From Phoebastria nigripes (Eukaryota; Chordata; Aves; Procellariiformes; Diomedeidae), in contig JAYKAV010002442.1 of assembly GCA_035582835.1 (NCBI GenBank), forward strand, positions 451,396 to 515,395: a DNA stretch of 64,000 bases. Reading direction: 5' to 3'. The notes beneath the pieces are model-generated. The model worked only from the letters and a program-made list of their open reading frames with translations. It ran no database searches and was not told the origin of the DNA. The position numbers and the translations under genes are program-made. Positions 50,801 through 61,900 of the stretch are shown piece after piece (position 1 is the first letter of the stretch; every line of letters begins with the position of its first letter).

Positions 50801-53800
50801 TAGGACTGCAGCAGCCATGGTCCATCATCCCGGGGACTGCAGACCGGGGTAGTGCAGGGGATAAACAGGGCTCTGGCAGAGCAGCAACTGCCCCCCCGAG
50901 GAAATGACTCGTATGGCAGAAAAATCATTGTACCAGCTATGTTATTACTGTTTTTGAAGAGGTGAGACTTGTCTGGGTGACAAAGGTAAATCAAAGACAT
51001 ATCACCATAGATTTGGTTTTATTTGATTGGGATTCAGCCCTAATCCCTAAATTAAACCTCATCTATCCTGTCTCTGAGTCCTGCTCTCCCATTGCAGCCA
51101 TCACTTGCCCGGTGCTCAGAGCTCCAGACCGGGGAGAGCTGAACTGCTCCCACCTCCACGGGGACTTTGCCTTCGGCTCCACCTGTGCCTTCTCCTGCCA
51201 GACGGGGTTTGCGCTGATGGGGTCGGAGAGCCGTGAGTGCATGGCTACAGGGACCTGGACTGGGGATGCCTCACGCTGTGAAGGTAGAGCTGCTGCTAGA
51301 GCTCAGGGTGCCATTGGCCTTGGGGTGACACTAGGATGTTCCCCAGCCTCTTGGTCCCAGCAGTTTAGTGTCCCAGTCCCCAGGCTCCTGCTTGAAGTGT
51401 GCCTCTTCGCCCTGCAGCCATCACCTGCCCAGTGCTCAGCACGCCAGACTGGGGAGAGCTGAACTGCTCCCACCTCCATGGGGACTTTGCCTTCGGCTCC
51501 ACATGTGCCTTCTCCTGCCAGACGGGGTATGCACTGATGGGGCCAGAGAGCCGCAAGTGCACAGCCACAGGGACCTGGACTGGGGACTCCCCACGATGTG
51601 AAGGTAGAGTTGCTGCTCAAGGTATCACAGGCCTTGGGATGACCCTAGGATGTTCTTGGGTGTCTTGGCCCTTTCACTGCAGCAGTTTAGCCTCATAGTC
51701 CCCAGGCTCCTGCTTGAAGTGTATCTCTATCCCTGCAGCCATCCCCTGCCCGGTGCTCAAGGCTCCAGACCGAGGAAAGCTGAACTGCTCCCACCTCCAC
51801 GGGGACTTTGCCTTCGGCTCCACGTGTGCCTTCTCCTGCCAGACGGGGTTTGTGCTGATGGGGCTGGAAAGCCGTGAGTGCACGGCCATGGGGACCTGGA
51901 CTGGGGATGCCCCACACTGTGAAGGTAGAGCTGCTGCTAGAGCTCAGGGTGTCACTGGCCTTGGTGTGACACTAGGATTTTCCCCAGACTCTTGGACCCA
52001 ACAGTTTAGCCTTGTAGTCCCCAGGCTCCTGTTTGAAGTGTATCTGTATCCCTGCAGCCATCACCTGCCCAGTGCTCAGTGCTCCAGACCGAGGAGAGCT
52101 GAACTGCTCCCACCTCCATGGGGACTTCGCCTTTGGCTCCACGTGTGCCTTCTCCTGCCAGACGGGGTTTGCACTGACAGGGCCAGAGAGCCGTGAGTGC
52201 ACGGCCACAGGGACATGGACTGGGGACAACCCACGCTGTGAAGGTAGAGTTGCTGCGAGAGCTCAGGGTATCACTGATCTTGAGGAACATTCTAGTGTCT
52301 CCCCAGTCTCTTGGTCCCAGCAGTTTAGCCTCGCAGTCCCCAGGCTTCTGCTTGAAGTGTGTCTCTACCTCTGCAGCCATCACCTGCCCAGTGCTCAGCG
52401 CTCCAGAACGAGGAGAGCTGAACTGCTCCCACCTCCACGGGGACTTCACCTTCGGCTCCACCTGTGTCTTCTCCTGCCAGACGGGGTTTGTGCTGACAGG
52501 ACTGGAGAGCCATGAGTGCACGGCCATGGGTACCTGGACTGGGGACGCCCCACGATGCAAAGGTAGAGTTGCTGCTCAATGTGTCACAGGCCTTGGGGTG
52601 ACCATGGGATGTTCTCTGGTGTCTTGGTCCTCTCATTCCAACAGTTTAGCCTCATAGTCCACAGGCTTCTACTTGAAATGTGCCTATTTACCCTGCAGCC
52701 ATCACCTGCCCGGTGCTCAGCGCTCCAGACCGGGGAGAGCTGAACTGCTCCCACCTCCATGGGGACTTTGCCTTCGGCTCCACATGTGCCTTCTCCTGCC
52801 AGACGGGGTTTGCGCGGATGGGGCCAGAGAGCCGTGAGTGCACGGCCATGGGGACCTGGACTGGGGACTCCCCACGATGTGAAGGTAGAGTTGCTGCTCA
52901 AGGTGTCACAGGCCTTGGGATGACCCTGGGATGTTCTTGGGTGTCTTGGTCCTCTCGTCCTAAGAGTTTAGCCTCATAGTCCCAGGCTCCTGCTTGAAGT
53001 GTGCTTCTTCACCCTGCAGCCATCACTTGCCCGGTGCTCAGAGCTCCAGACCGAGGAGAGCTGAACTGCTCCCACCTCCACGGGGACTTTGCCTTTGGCT
53101 CCACCTGTGCCTTCTCCTGCCAGATGGGGTTTGCATTGATGGGGTCGGAGAGCCGCGAGTGCACGGCCATGGGGACCTGGACTGGGAATGCCCCACGCTG
53201 TGAAGGTAGAGCTGCTGCTAGGGCTCAGGGTGCCATTGGCCTTGGGGTGACACTAGGATGTTCCCCAGTCTCTTGGTCCCAACAGTGTACTCTCCCAGGC
53301 TCCTTTTTGAAGCGTGCCTCTATACCCTTGCAGTCATCAAATGCTCAGCACTGGCCACCCCCAAGATGGGCAAGGCTGCCTGCTCTCACCTTCACGGGGA
53401 CTTCACCTTCGGCTCCACATGTGCCTTCTCCTGCCAGACGGGGTTTGTGCTGTTGGGGCCAGAGAGCCGCGAGTGCACGGCCACGGGGACATGGACTGGA
53501 GACACCCCACGATGCAAAGGTAGATCTTGGGATCACATGTGTGTCTGGAAGTGCTCTGTTGTAGCAGACTGCTTTCCCCAGCATCCCCTTCCCCTTAGCA
53601 CCCCCAGTCCATGGCAGCTCATCCCCTGGCTCCCCAGCCCACATGTCCCCATCCCACCACCATCACTCCTGTCCTATTGATGCTACTGCTGTGCTTTATC
53701 TCCAGCCATCAGCTGCCTAGTGCTGGACTCCCCCAGCAGAGGCCAGCTGAGCTGCTCTCACGTGCACGGGAACTTCACATACAACTCCACGTGCACCTTT

Positions 53801-54864
53801 TCCTGCGAGGAGGGGTTTGTTCGGATGGGAGCAGAGGTGCTCCGGTGCGCGGCCACAGGGAACTGGACCAGGCATCCCCCTGTCTGTGCAGGTATGGTGG
53901 GACCCCCTGCTCCTCTAGCACTGGGGGGGGGGGGAGGTCCAGCTTCCTGCAGCACATCTTGAATGTGGTGGAGGGCACCCCAGCAAGTTGGGTGCTGTGA
54001 AGTCTTTCTGACAACTTTCTAACCTGTGGGTCTGCGGATCTGTTTCAGAGGACAGTGCCCCCTTCTTAAAGCAAGTCCTGGCTTACAGCAGCAGCACGGC
54101 TCTGGTGGTAGCGGGTGTTGTGCTCTCGGGGACGCTTATTGCCCTCCTTGCCAAGCGGCTCAGCGGCAGAGGTACAGAAACTCCTCCCACAGCCCACTGC
54201 CGCTTTGGCAAGGGGCTCTCAGGCAAGGTGGTTACAGAGCCCCAGGGGAGGGTGGGATGATCAGAAGAGTTTAACAGTGTGACTGCCTCAATCCACGTGT
54301 CTTACTTGCTGAGAGTTGCCTGGGTCCTTGGCAGTTTGTCCAGCTGAAAGTGTCAGCAGCCAGGTTTGGAGGGCAGAGCCAGAAAAACACGTTCATTGCG
54401 AAGGGGAAGATGGCGAATGCTTCAGCCCCCCCTCCCCGCTCCATCCCATGCTTGTCAAACTCAGTTCAGTTTCAGACGCTGCTGCTGCAGCTTTTCATGT
54501 CCTTCACTAAACAGATCTGGTTATTTTTTTTTCTGTCTGCTCTATACCCGTGGACATTTCGACACCGTTATCAGAGGAGAAGAAGAAGCTCCTGAACCCC
54601 ACCAGGTGAGAGCCGCGCTCTGCAGGAGGGTGGCTCTGTCCTGTGCCCGTCACAGCCCTGTGGTCGCCCCACGTCACCCAGATCTGCCTGCGCGAGGCTG
54701 CTTTTATACGCAGTGGGAGCATCTTGGGGGCTGATGGGGCTGTGCTAAACCATGCCCTTCACACTCCTGCCCTCTCCCCCAAGGTGACACCCTTGTGTCT
54801 GTTTTCCAGTGACCTAGGATCGCCGGGCATCTTCACCAACGCAGCGTACGACGCCAACCTGTAA
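44879..54864 (+). CDS. SELP: P-selectin, 15-exon gene model with in-frame stop in CCP2
   Basis: Coding exons: 44879-44881, 45431-45521, 47892-48281, 48379-48486, 48599-48781, 50147-50332, 51098-51283, 51418-51603, 51739-51924, 52058-52243, 52377-52562, 52699-52884, 53020-53205, 53334-53519, 53706-53891, 54049-54171, 54575-54605 and 54810-54864. The sum is 2844 bases (947 residues if the TAG at 50305 is ignored; 885 if that exon is skipped). Order: signal, C-type lectin, EGF, eleven CCP modules, membrane segment, short tail. It is P-selectin and not E or L because the tail [20 protein letters not shown] matches the P-selectin tail. P-selectin sits in platelet alpha-granules and endothelial Weibel-Palade bodies and tethers leukocytes through PSGL-1. 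Human SELP has nine CCPs. The single-codon first exon and signal exon are inferred from phase; all others are well supported. Confidence 0.9.
45431..45521 (+). CDS. SELP: SELP signal-peptide exon (proposed)
   Basis: The 91-base exon lies between an acceptor (CCCTCCCTGGCACGCAG) and a donor (GTAAGC). It is in phase 0 at the start and phase 1 at the end, exactly what the lectin exon needs. It encodes an Arg-containing start and the hydrophobic core [13 protein letters not shown]. The initiator is proposed at 44879-44881, where ATG is the last codon before a GTAGGT donor. This pair is consistent, but another upstream start is possible. Confidence 0.5.
45590..45628 (+). mobile_element. Fragment of avian LTR (5' end)
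   Basis: The TGTCCTGGTTTCAGCTGGG start followed by ATAGAGTTAATTTT matches, from memory, the first 35-40 bases of a widespread avian endogenous-retrovirus LTR family. The match stops in a T run, leaving a truncated end with no internal retroviral sequence. It lies in the first large SELP intron, 69 bases after the signal exon. Confidence 0.5.
46740..46880. other. Candidate conserved non-coding segment in SELP intron
   Basis: An AT-rich, CpG-poor island with TAATTA-type words stands within GC-rich intron sequence before the lectin exon. It has no reading frame. A SELP enhancer is a guess from composition. Confidence 0.2.
47892..48281 (+). CDS. SELP: SELP C-type lectin domain exon
   Basis: The 390-base exon encodes AWTYHYS through [11 protein letters not shown], the complete selectin carbohydrate-recognition domain. 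Signature blocks are [32 protein letters not shown] and KWNDEPC. The calcium-site residues EPN and WND are present, and the sialyl-Lewis-x tyrosines (WTYHYS, GRYYW and EIYIK) are kept. One change is notable: NNRRSNQDC has Gln where human P-, E- and L-selectin have Glu88 before Asp-Cys. Confidence 0.95.
48379..48486 (+). CDS. SELP: SELP EGF-like domain exon
   Basis: The 108-base phase 1-1 exon encodes 36 residues with six cysteines in EGF spacing ([27 protein letters not shown]). In selectins this domain packs against the lectin domain and shapes its bent/extended switch. Confidence 0.95.
48599..48781 (+). CDS. SELP: SELP CCP1 (sushi) exon
   Basis: The 183-base phase 1-1 exon encodes a 61-residue consensus repeat with six cysteines ([34 protein letters not shown]). 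It is the most human-like CCP of the gene and is not part of the young array. Confidence 0.94.
50147..50332 (+). pseudogene. SELP: SELP CCP2 exon with in-frame TAG
   Basis: The 186-base phase 1-1 exon has a good acceptor (CTGTGTCAGCCTGCAG) and the same GAAG/GTAGAG donor as the array exons. It keeps all six CCP cysteines ([32 protein letters not shown] and LRC before the stop, PHCE after it). The codon that is TGG (Trp) in the other CCP exons is TAG here (50305-50307). If included, the product stops at about residue 311, after lectin, EGF, CCP1 and most of CCP2, without a membrane anchor. Skipping the exon keeps the frame. A base error or a real allele cannot be told apart from this sequence. 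Confidence 0.85.
51098..53519 (+). repeat. SELP: Tandem array of eight CCP exons (about 320-base unit) in SELP
   Basis: Exons at 51098, 51418, 51739, 52058, 52377, 52699, 53020 and 53334 are each exactly 186 bases. The introns between them are 134, 135, 133, 133, 136, 135 and 128 bases. The first seven units are near-identical in both exon and intron; the eighth resembles them mainly in its 3' half. Each module has six cysteines and the shared core [17 protein letters not shown] with small changes, plus an N-C-S sequon (lost in the eighth). All are open and phase 1-1, so each can be gained or lost without a frameshift. They lengthen the stalk that holds the lectin domain above the cell surface. 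Confidence 0.95.
53706..53891 (+). CDS. SELP: SELP membrane-proximal CCP exon
   Basis: The 186-base phase 1-1 exon encodes [32 protein letters not shown] and the final WTRHPPVC. Its six cysteines are intact. It is clearly diverged from the array, as expected for an old, single-copy last module next to the membrane exon. Confidence 0.93.
54049..54171 (+). CDS. SELP: SELP transmembrane exon
   Basis: The 123-base exon encodes a short stem ([16 protein letters not shown]) and a hydrophobic span ([18 protein letters not shown]) that ends in the basic stop-transfer AKR. The GGTLLALLRKR-like pattern matches human P-selectin. Confidence 0.92.
54575..54864 (+). CDS. SELP: SELP cytoplasmic-tail exons and stop
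   Basis: Two small exons, 54575-54605 (31 bases) and 54810-54864 (55 bases), join in phase to encode [11 protein letters not shown] and [17 protein letters not shown], ending in TAA at 54862. The human counterpart is LNPHSHLGTYGVFTNAAF, the part that directs P-selectin to storage granules and endocytosis. The first of the two corresponds to an exon known to be optional in mammals. Confidence 0.88.
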
Positions 54865-55450
54865 GGTGAGCACCTGCGAGACGCTCGCAGCACCCTGCGC
54901 TCTCGCAGTGTGCTGAAAACGTTCTCCCCTGCTTCTGCTGGGAGTCACGTGTGGAAAATTCACCTGGGCAGCTCTCCTCCTGGCTGGGGTGCTCCCAGGT
55001 GGGGACACCCCTTGGGGGGGAAGGGGGAACCCGCTGCTTTCTGTGCTGCACCGAAGGGGGTAACACCAGCTCCGGCTCTCCCGTGCTTCCAGCCTGGCTG
55101 TGACCAAAACCCACTGCGCTGCAGACCCAGCAGGAGCTGCTGCCAGGGCCCAGAGGGACCTCACGCCTCTGGCTGCAGTCTGGACCAATGCTGCCGGGTG
55201 GAGACCGCACCCACGCTGCGTGTACATGCCCTCCCCCCGGGGAGTGGAGCTGCCTTCCTGCACCACCCACGCATGAAGACCTCTGAAGACCAGCCTGGGG
55301 CCGTGGGCCGCCTCCATCGCCTGCTGTCAGCCCCTTCCCCTCACGGAGCTGCCTCCCTCCCCTTGGACGTTCCCCCGCGGCTCCCCCCACTCGTGCTTCT
55401 GGCCACGGGCTTGTGTCAGCGGGGCCTGAATAAACGCCTGTGTCTAACGA
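54865..55450 (+). other. SELP: SELP 3' untranslated region
   Basis: A 580-base non-coding tail ends at AATAAA (55429-55434). A donor-like GTGAGC directly follows the stop codon, so a 3' UTR intron is possible. The mRNA end lies only about 200 bases before the ATF6 start codon. Confidence 0.65.
55429..55434 (+). terminator. SELP: Polyadenylation signal of SELP
   Basis: AATAAA followed by a TGTGTCT-rich downstream element, as expected for a cleavage site near 55450. Confidence 0.7.
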
Positions 55451-55539
55451 GCCGCCTCTGTGTGCCTGGGGGCGGGTGGGGACGGCCCCCGTCTCAGACC
55501 CTGGGGTCTGGAAGCGAAGCCCCGGCGCTGGCAGCGGCC

Positions 55540-55990
55540 GTGGGGGCCCCCGCGCGTCCTGTGAGGCCGCCGCCCCCACCCCCCGCGTCTGTCCGCCGGC
55601 GGCCGCCGTAGGCGGGGCGGGGCGCTGCCCGGAAGGAGACGTGGGTTTCGGGAGGAAGGCGGAAGCGATGGCGGCGGCGGAGGCCGAGTGGGAACCGGTG
55701 GGGCTGCTGCCGGCCCCGGGGGGCGGCCTCGACTGGGGTGAGCGCGGGGGGCCGGGGGCCGGGGCCGGGCGGTGGGGAGCTCCCCGCCGGGGCCGGGCTG
55801 GCGCTGAGGCCGCTGTCTCTCCCGCAGAGGCGGTGCTGGGCGATGAGCTGAGCGAGCTGCTGGGCGCCGCGGAGCCGCGGCGGGCCCCGAGGGACGAGCC
55901 CGACGTGAGTACCGGGCGGGGACGGGGGTGGCGGGAGGCCGGGCTCCCCCCCCCCGCCGCCGGCGTTGTGCCCCCACGGCCCGGCTCGGG
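55540..55990 (+). promoter_or_regulatory. ATF6: CpG island promoter of ATF6
   Basis: A TATA-less, CpG-dense segment covers the first two ATF6 exons. A double GC box (GGCGGGGCGGGG at 55611-55622), an ETS site (CCGGAAG, 55629-55635) and GACGTGG (55638-55644) stand within 60 bases of the start codon. The last resembles the ATF6/XBP1 site TGACGTGG minus its first base. Confidence 0.6.
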
Positions 55991-58900
55991 GGCTGGAGGC
56001 ACCGCCGGGGGATCCCCCGGGGAGCAGCGCTGTGGGTTTCATGGCGGTCGTCTGGCAGGAGACACTCGAGCTCCCGGGCTGGAGCGCCGGTGGCTTACAG
56101 GCCTTGGCCCGTTCCCCCCTGCGTTGAGATGCGGAGTTGTCAATCTGTTAGTGAGCTGTCGGTATCGAAACGGGAGATTTAAAAGCCAAGGTTAAAGGGG
56201 AGAGTTTAAGGTGAAAGTTTGAGGTGCTGTGTCCAGGAAAAGCTGTGTTGTCACTGGCTTAATGAAGGTAAACTTCCCCTGCAAGGCAGTGCTGACGGCA
56301 GAGCACATTTCTGGGTTACATGAAAGGAGAAGTGTGGAGAAGTGTGGGTACGTTACATCTGTGTCCACCAGTGCTGTGCTTTATCACCTTGCCTGTAAGA
56401 TGGCTTCTTGTTTTCTTGTCTATTTTCAGATTTTCTCCTAAACCCTTTGCTTGCAACCTTATGCATTAATCCCCATGTTTTTCACTGTCTGATCCGATCT
56501 ACTGCTTTTTCTGTCCGGGGCCATTTGCCTCATGGATTCTCCATTCTCTGTTCTTCCCCCTGCCTTCTCTCTGCTCACCGTGTCCTAGCGCACCTCCAGC
56601 ACAACCCCTGGGTTATCCAACATAAACCTCAGGTACTAAGAGCATTCCTACAGGCATTGTAGAGCCAGGCGCTGGAGAAAATTTGGGAACTGCTGCATTG
56701 TGCAAGGGCAGAGTATTGCCCATCAGCAGGTCAGCATCAGTTACCTGTGTGGAGGCTCTTACCGCACAGCTCAGGCTGTGGTTTTTGGTCATTCTTCCTA
56801 TAAATATGCTCTGATGAGCTTTTTCTTCATCCTAGCCTGCAAATACTAATTTCTGTGCAGTCTTTCTGAGCCTCCCTTTACGAGGCAACTTGAGAACGTA
56901 AGGAGAGGTACATCTGCAGGATAGTTTTTAGCAAAAAGATCTTTGCTGCATATTTGTATAAGTTGGGTATGTAATATTTGTATTTTTCATGCAAGTGCTC
57001 ATAAAAATGTTACGTTTGAGTAGGGAGCTGAGACTTACAGTTGCATCAGCAGAAAAAATGGAGTAAAAACTTCATCAGTGTTTTAAAGGTCATACAATAA
57101 ATAATATACATGAAGTGATTTTAGTCTCTCTTTTTCTGTTGGAAAAGGAAACTGGTGTCCCTGGCTATAGAAGATGATGATGTCGGTTTATTCAAGTATA
57201 GGGAGGCCTAATACACACTGTTCATGAGATCTTGAGCAAATCAGTGCTTGTGTCTCTCTTCCTGCTGGTAAACTGACACTGATACTGCTTTTGTTTATAA
57301 AGTGCTTTGAGATCTGATGATGGAAGGGCATTAAGTAAATCTTTCAATTAAGATGAAGGGGAGGATGCCAAGAAGTTGCTAAAACTTGTGTTTTATATAA
57401 GGTGGTTCAGTGACTGGACTAGAACTTTCACTTTACAAATTACTGATAACAGTACCTTAATTAGTGATAGTCTTAAACTGGTATGCTCCTTTCCTACAGC
57501 TCTAAGCTTTAAAAGAAGCCTTGTCTTGAGTATTCCAGTTGAGAATTGCCCCCTTAAGGGCTTTTATCTCTGTGTGCCTTAAGGCAACTGAAGTGATAGT
57601 TTCGTTTTGTTTTCCAGAGCTGTAAGAATGTGAACATAGTGGCTGGTGGTTTCAGTGTATATTGTCTTTTTGTATTGTTTCTTTTTCTGAACTGTCATTT
57701 CAGGAAAATGATCTCTATAACTTTCATTTTGATTTGGATTTGATGTCTTGGGACTCGGATCTTTGGAATATTACAGGCCATGCTTATGCAGGTAATTTAC
57801 CTTTTGTATTTTGCAGGCGTGACTATTCCCCCCACCCCAGAAGGGTGAGCTGTTATAACTTTAGGATAGTGGTAACTTACGTGAAACTATTTGATGTCCT
57901 GCAGCATTTAGCTCTGTGATGAGGAGTCGTGCTGTGTTTCTGTAGGATGGGTACAGCTGGCAAGGACTGCCCTACAAGCTAAGCTGTTTAGTATCTTTAA
58001 TCTCACTATGTTTTCTGCTGTGCCTTGCTTCAGGAATTAAATAGCTGGTGTAGGGCAGTATGTTCTTTACTGATCTCCCATTGTTAAACACTTGTACTGT
58101 AAAATTTCTTTATCTGCCTCTTGCAGATGCAAGTGTGAAGACAGAACCCTTATCACCAGCCACTTCAAATTGTTCGGTCCCTTCTCCGTCATCTGTGGAC
58201 TCTCCGGTGCAGAATGTGCCTGTATGCAGAAACCTCCGTGTAACACAGATAACAGCAGTCATTCAGAACCAGCTGTGGCAAACAAAAAGCCCAGTGATTT
58301 ACTTGTCTGACCAACTTCATGGCATAAGAGGAAACAGCTTATTTTTCCAACCCTTGCAAAACCAACTTCCCTTAAGTGATGTTTTCCTTCCTCTCCTGCT
58401 GTGACCCATTCTAAAAAGAGCACGTTCAGTTCTGTTTCCTCAGTTGTGTCTATTGGCCTGGTTGCCAAACAAAATGCCTTCTAAAGTCTAGCAGTTGCTG
58501 GCCTCTGCCCCGCTTCACTCTGCTGTTAAGGAGAGGTACTTCTTTGGTTTTCAGTGGTACTTAGCATTGTCCAGAATAAAACTGCAGAACAAAACCTTTC
58601 TCCTTTTTGCTGAAGCAGCAACACAGATGCGATGAAAGGCTGTTATACTCTGAACTGCTAGTAGACACTTTTATGTGTTTCTGAAGCATTAATCTCATGT
58701 ACTTTCGGTCTGCAGGATGATGTGGACTTCAGCTCCCAGATGTCTCCTATCTCTCTCTACAGCAAGAGTTGCAGAAGCCCTGCATCCCCCGAAGGAGATG
58801 GAGGGAAGAAGCCTGCTGTCAGCATCACTTCTCGGTCTGGTATGAAAGACTGAGTTACTTTGATTCTGCAGATAGTATGCGTATTGTCTTGCATGTGGAT

Positions 58901-61900
58901 GTTTAACTAACAGATGCTAGTATATCCTGTCATTTCTGACTTGAATTTGTGATCGGATATGCCTATTTTTAACAAATATTATAGATGGGTAAAAAAACCC
59001 CATACCAAAAGCCATGTTATTACTGCTTGAATTCTTTATTTTATATCTTCTGGTCCAACTCTAACTCTTTTTGCTTTCCTAGCAAATAATTCTGCGAGGA
59101 CCCTGAAGAGGTGTGGTCAGACAGCATCCAGGCCTTCGATACAACCCAAACCCCTTTTGCCTGCTGTACCTGAGGCTCAGGCTAACATTGGCATCCCAGC
59201 TAAAACCATCATTATTCAGACTCTTCCCACGCTTGTGCCACTGCCAAAGCATCAGCCAGTTGTTAACATCCAGCCAGCACCTCCTAAAGGTAGGTGAATT
59301 GTCATGACTGAGCCAGGTCTTGGGGCTAAACACGATGTCTGTTTGGGATGGTCCCTAGAATGAAGTTAGCTTTGGAGGGTGAAACAGGAGGGGTAGGAAA
59401 AAAAAAGAGGGATCCTACACGCTTTGCTGAAAAAGCTTTAGGCTGAGAAGATGGCCTTATTCCTCTCTCATATAGTCCTATGAGAAACAGCACTCGCCTG
59501 GGCATTGTGTGGAATGGAAGACAGTATAGCAAAAGAGACTATGCTGAGCACTGGCAGTTGTGGAGATAAAACTGCTGATTTGGAAGGATCTCTAGGGACC
59601 CTTTGCTCTACTTGTGATGGCAAGTGGTGCATAAGGTGATTACAGTGCTATTCTGTTGTAACCAAAGGAAGATCAAGCAGAATCAGTTAGGGTGGGTTGA
59701 ATGAAGCTTGAAAGCTTGGGAGGAGTGATAAAACCTTTTTTTCACCTGCGTGAAACTCTGCCACAGGATGGTGGGTACATGAGTTTATGGCTTTTTATCT
59801 CACTAAAAAGCATTAAATGGGATGTTGTGAAATCTGCTAAGAGTTAAGAGAGCCATGTCAGAGGTTAGAATAGTTGCTTACAGCTGCAAGCTGATGTTAA
59901 CAAGAGGCAAGTGATGTCCTGTCCACTGGTAATTCTTCATTCCTCCTGTTGCCCTGTAACAGATTTTTGAAGTAGCTTGAGCCTTCATTTCTGAATCCCA
60001 AGCATTATTTTACTCTCCAGCTAAGGCATAGGAACATTACTTGTATTGCTGAAATTGTCAGATGCAGTTGCTCGTTTTCACCAGCTGATGGCTGCAGTCT
60101 CTTGCAGTTGACTATACAGGCACTGAGGTGCGGAAGGAAAAGGAGACAAATACTTAAGGGCATGTATCTAGAAATTATTGCAATAGTGAAAAATTTGTCT
60201 TCATTACTAATTGTTCTTCCATAGGAGTTAAGCCAAAGCTGGAGATGCTGCCATTTGTTACAATATGCCTAAGATTGTTGGATTGCTTAAAACACAGGTC
60301 AGCACAGTCAGCGTGACCTAATTCTTATTCCTTCTGATGTTCCAGCTGATAAAGTACCATCTGGAATAAGGAATGTTGGGGATATGGATTTTTTTGGATA
60401 TAAGTACAGTATTGTGAAGATCAGCTTCTCCCTTTCCCTGAAGAAAAGTCAGGAGAGTAGTTGCTGTGAGGCACTGTAGAGGAAATACTTTTGGGAAAGT
60501 ATTTCCATGCCATATATTTACTTTAACTGATGGTGTGTTTAAAAATTCTATAGTGTTGCTTCTGTAACAGAAACCATAAGGATCTTTTTCGTTAATCAAA
60601 ATCTCCTGCACATGACAAGTTGGAGCTACCAGTTTGAAATATGCTATTATCTTCAAAGGAGCATAAGGAATGATATTTTTACAGACCCTTTCATAAAAGC
60701 TTAAAGAAGAAGGCATGATCTTAGAGCATCACGTACTTTATGCATTAAAAAAATTGTTGAAATAATCTCAAATTCACCATTTGAGGTTCTTAAATATGTT
60801 ATGATGTCTTCAAGATTATCTGTGCAAAAAAGGAGATCTAATCCTATACCTCATACATAAAAGATCTTGGAGCTAGGTAAATGACTTCATTTTTCACCTG
60901 CCAGAAGGTTGGGTAAATGCTGTAATACATTGTTGTGCATTTTGGTTGGAATGCTCAGCTGGAACGTGCTGTTTCTGAAAGCTGGCAAGGTCATCCTGTT
61001 ACAAAGGATTAAAGAGACGTTCATGTGTTTTCAGACAACAAAATACTACTCAAGCACCTGCTTGAGTTAAATGTAGTTGTTGGACTGAATTTTCTTAGAA
61101 GTGACTGTTTTTAATTCAATTTCAAACTCTGTCAAAATTACCTCATTTTTTCTGCTTGCTTTTCTTCAAGCTCTGTTCAGCTTGTGCATAAAATTTCTTA
61201 CATAAGACATTTTTTAAAAAATTGGTCTTGTCTTAGTGTGAATTGAGGCTTTAACTTATGTTTTGAAAGTGTAACTTGCATTGTCCTTTCTCGTTTATCA
61301 TCTTTCTCTATGCTGTTTCTGAATTGGTTTGTATAGTGTAAGTCTCTTCTGTGTAGCAAGTTTTCCATTGAATACAGCAATAAAGTAGGGATGGACACAA
61401 GGGAGAAGAAGGATTGCGGTAAGCCGGCTAAGTTCTTTGAAAAAGTTGCTCAAAGTGCATCAAGTGTTAGCAATACTGAAATGAGTAATGTTTCTAGCAA
61501 GTGTTGACTTTTATTAACTTTGAAGAGCCATCGGGTTTTGGGAGAGAGCTTGATTTAGTGGATCCCTTTAATATGTGTAGTTTTGGTTTGCAGGATGGAT
61601 TAAGAGCCCTGAAAACTTTTGAGCTTTTGTTTGTTTGTTTGTTTTCCCATTCCTATCCTGTGGAATATACTAATGCTGAAGAATTGGACTTGAGATAAAT
61701 CGTGCGGGACAGGAGAGGAAGCAAGGCTTTCTACCTCCTATGTCAGTATTCCCCTACAAACTGGTCATGTACAAATCCATTTCATATCATATGCTGAGCA
61801 CTCCTGTTTGTTCTTGTGTTCTAGGTCAATCAGTGGTGCTCCCCCAGCCCACTGTGGTACAGCTCCAGGCTTCTGGGGTGCTTCCTGCCTCCCAGCCAGT

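Noticed and set aside
51650..52560. Alternative-frame and minus-strand frames of 100-190 residues across the CCP array
   Set aside because: They repeat with the array period and are shadows of the CCP exons; they lack cysteine-pattern conservation and run through splice sites.
54833..56002. 389-residue minus-strand frame across the SELP end and ATF6 start
   Set aside because: It spans the SELP 3' UTR and the ATF6 CpG island with no domain and no splice logic.
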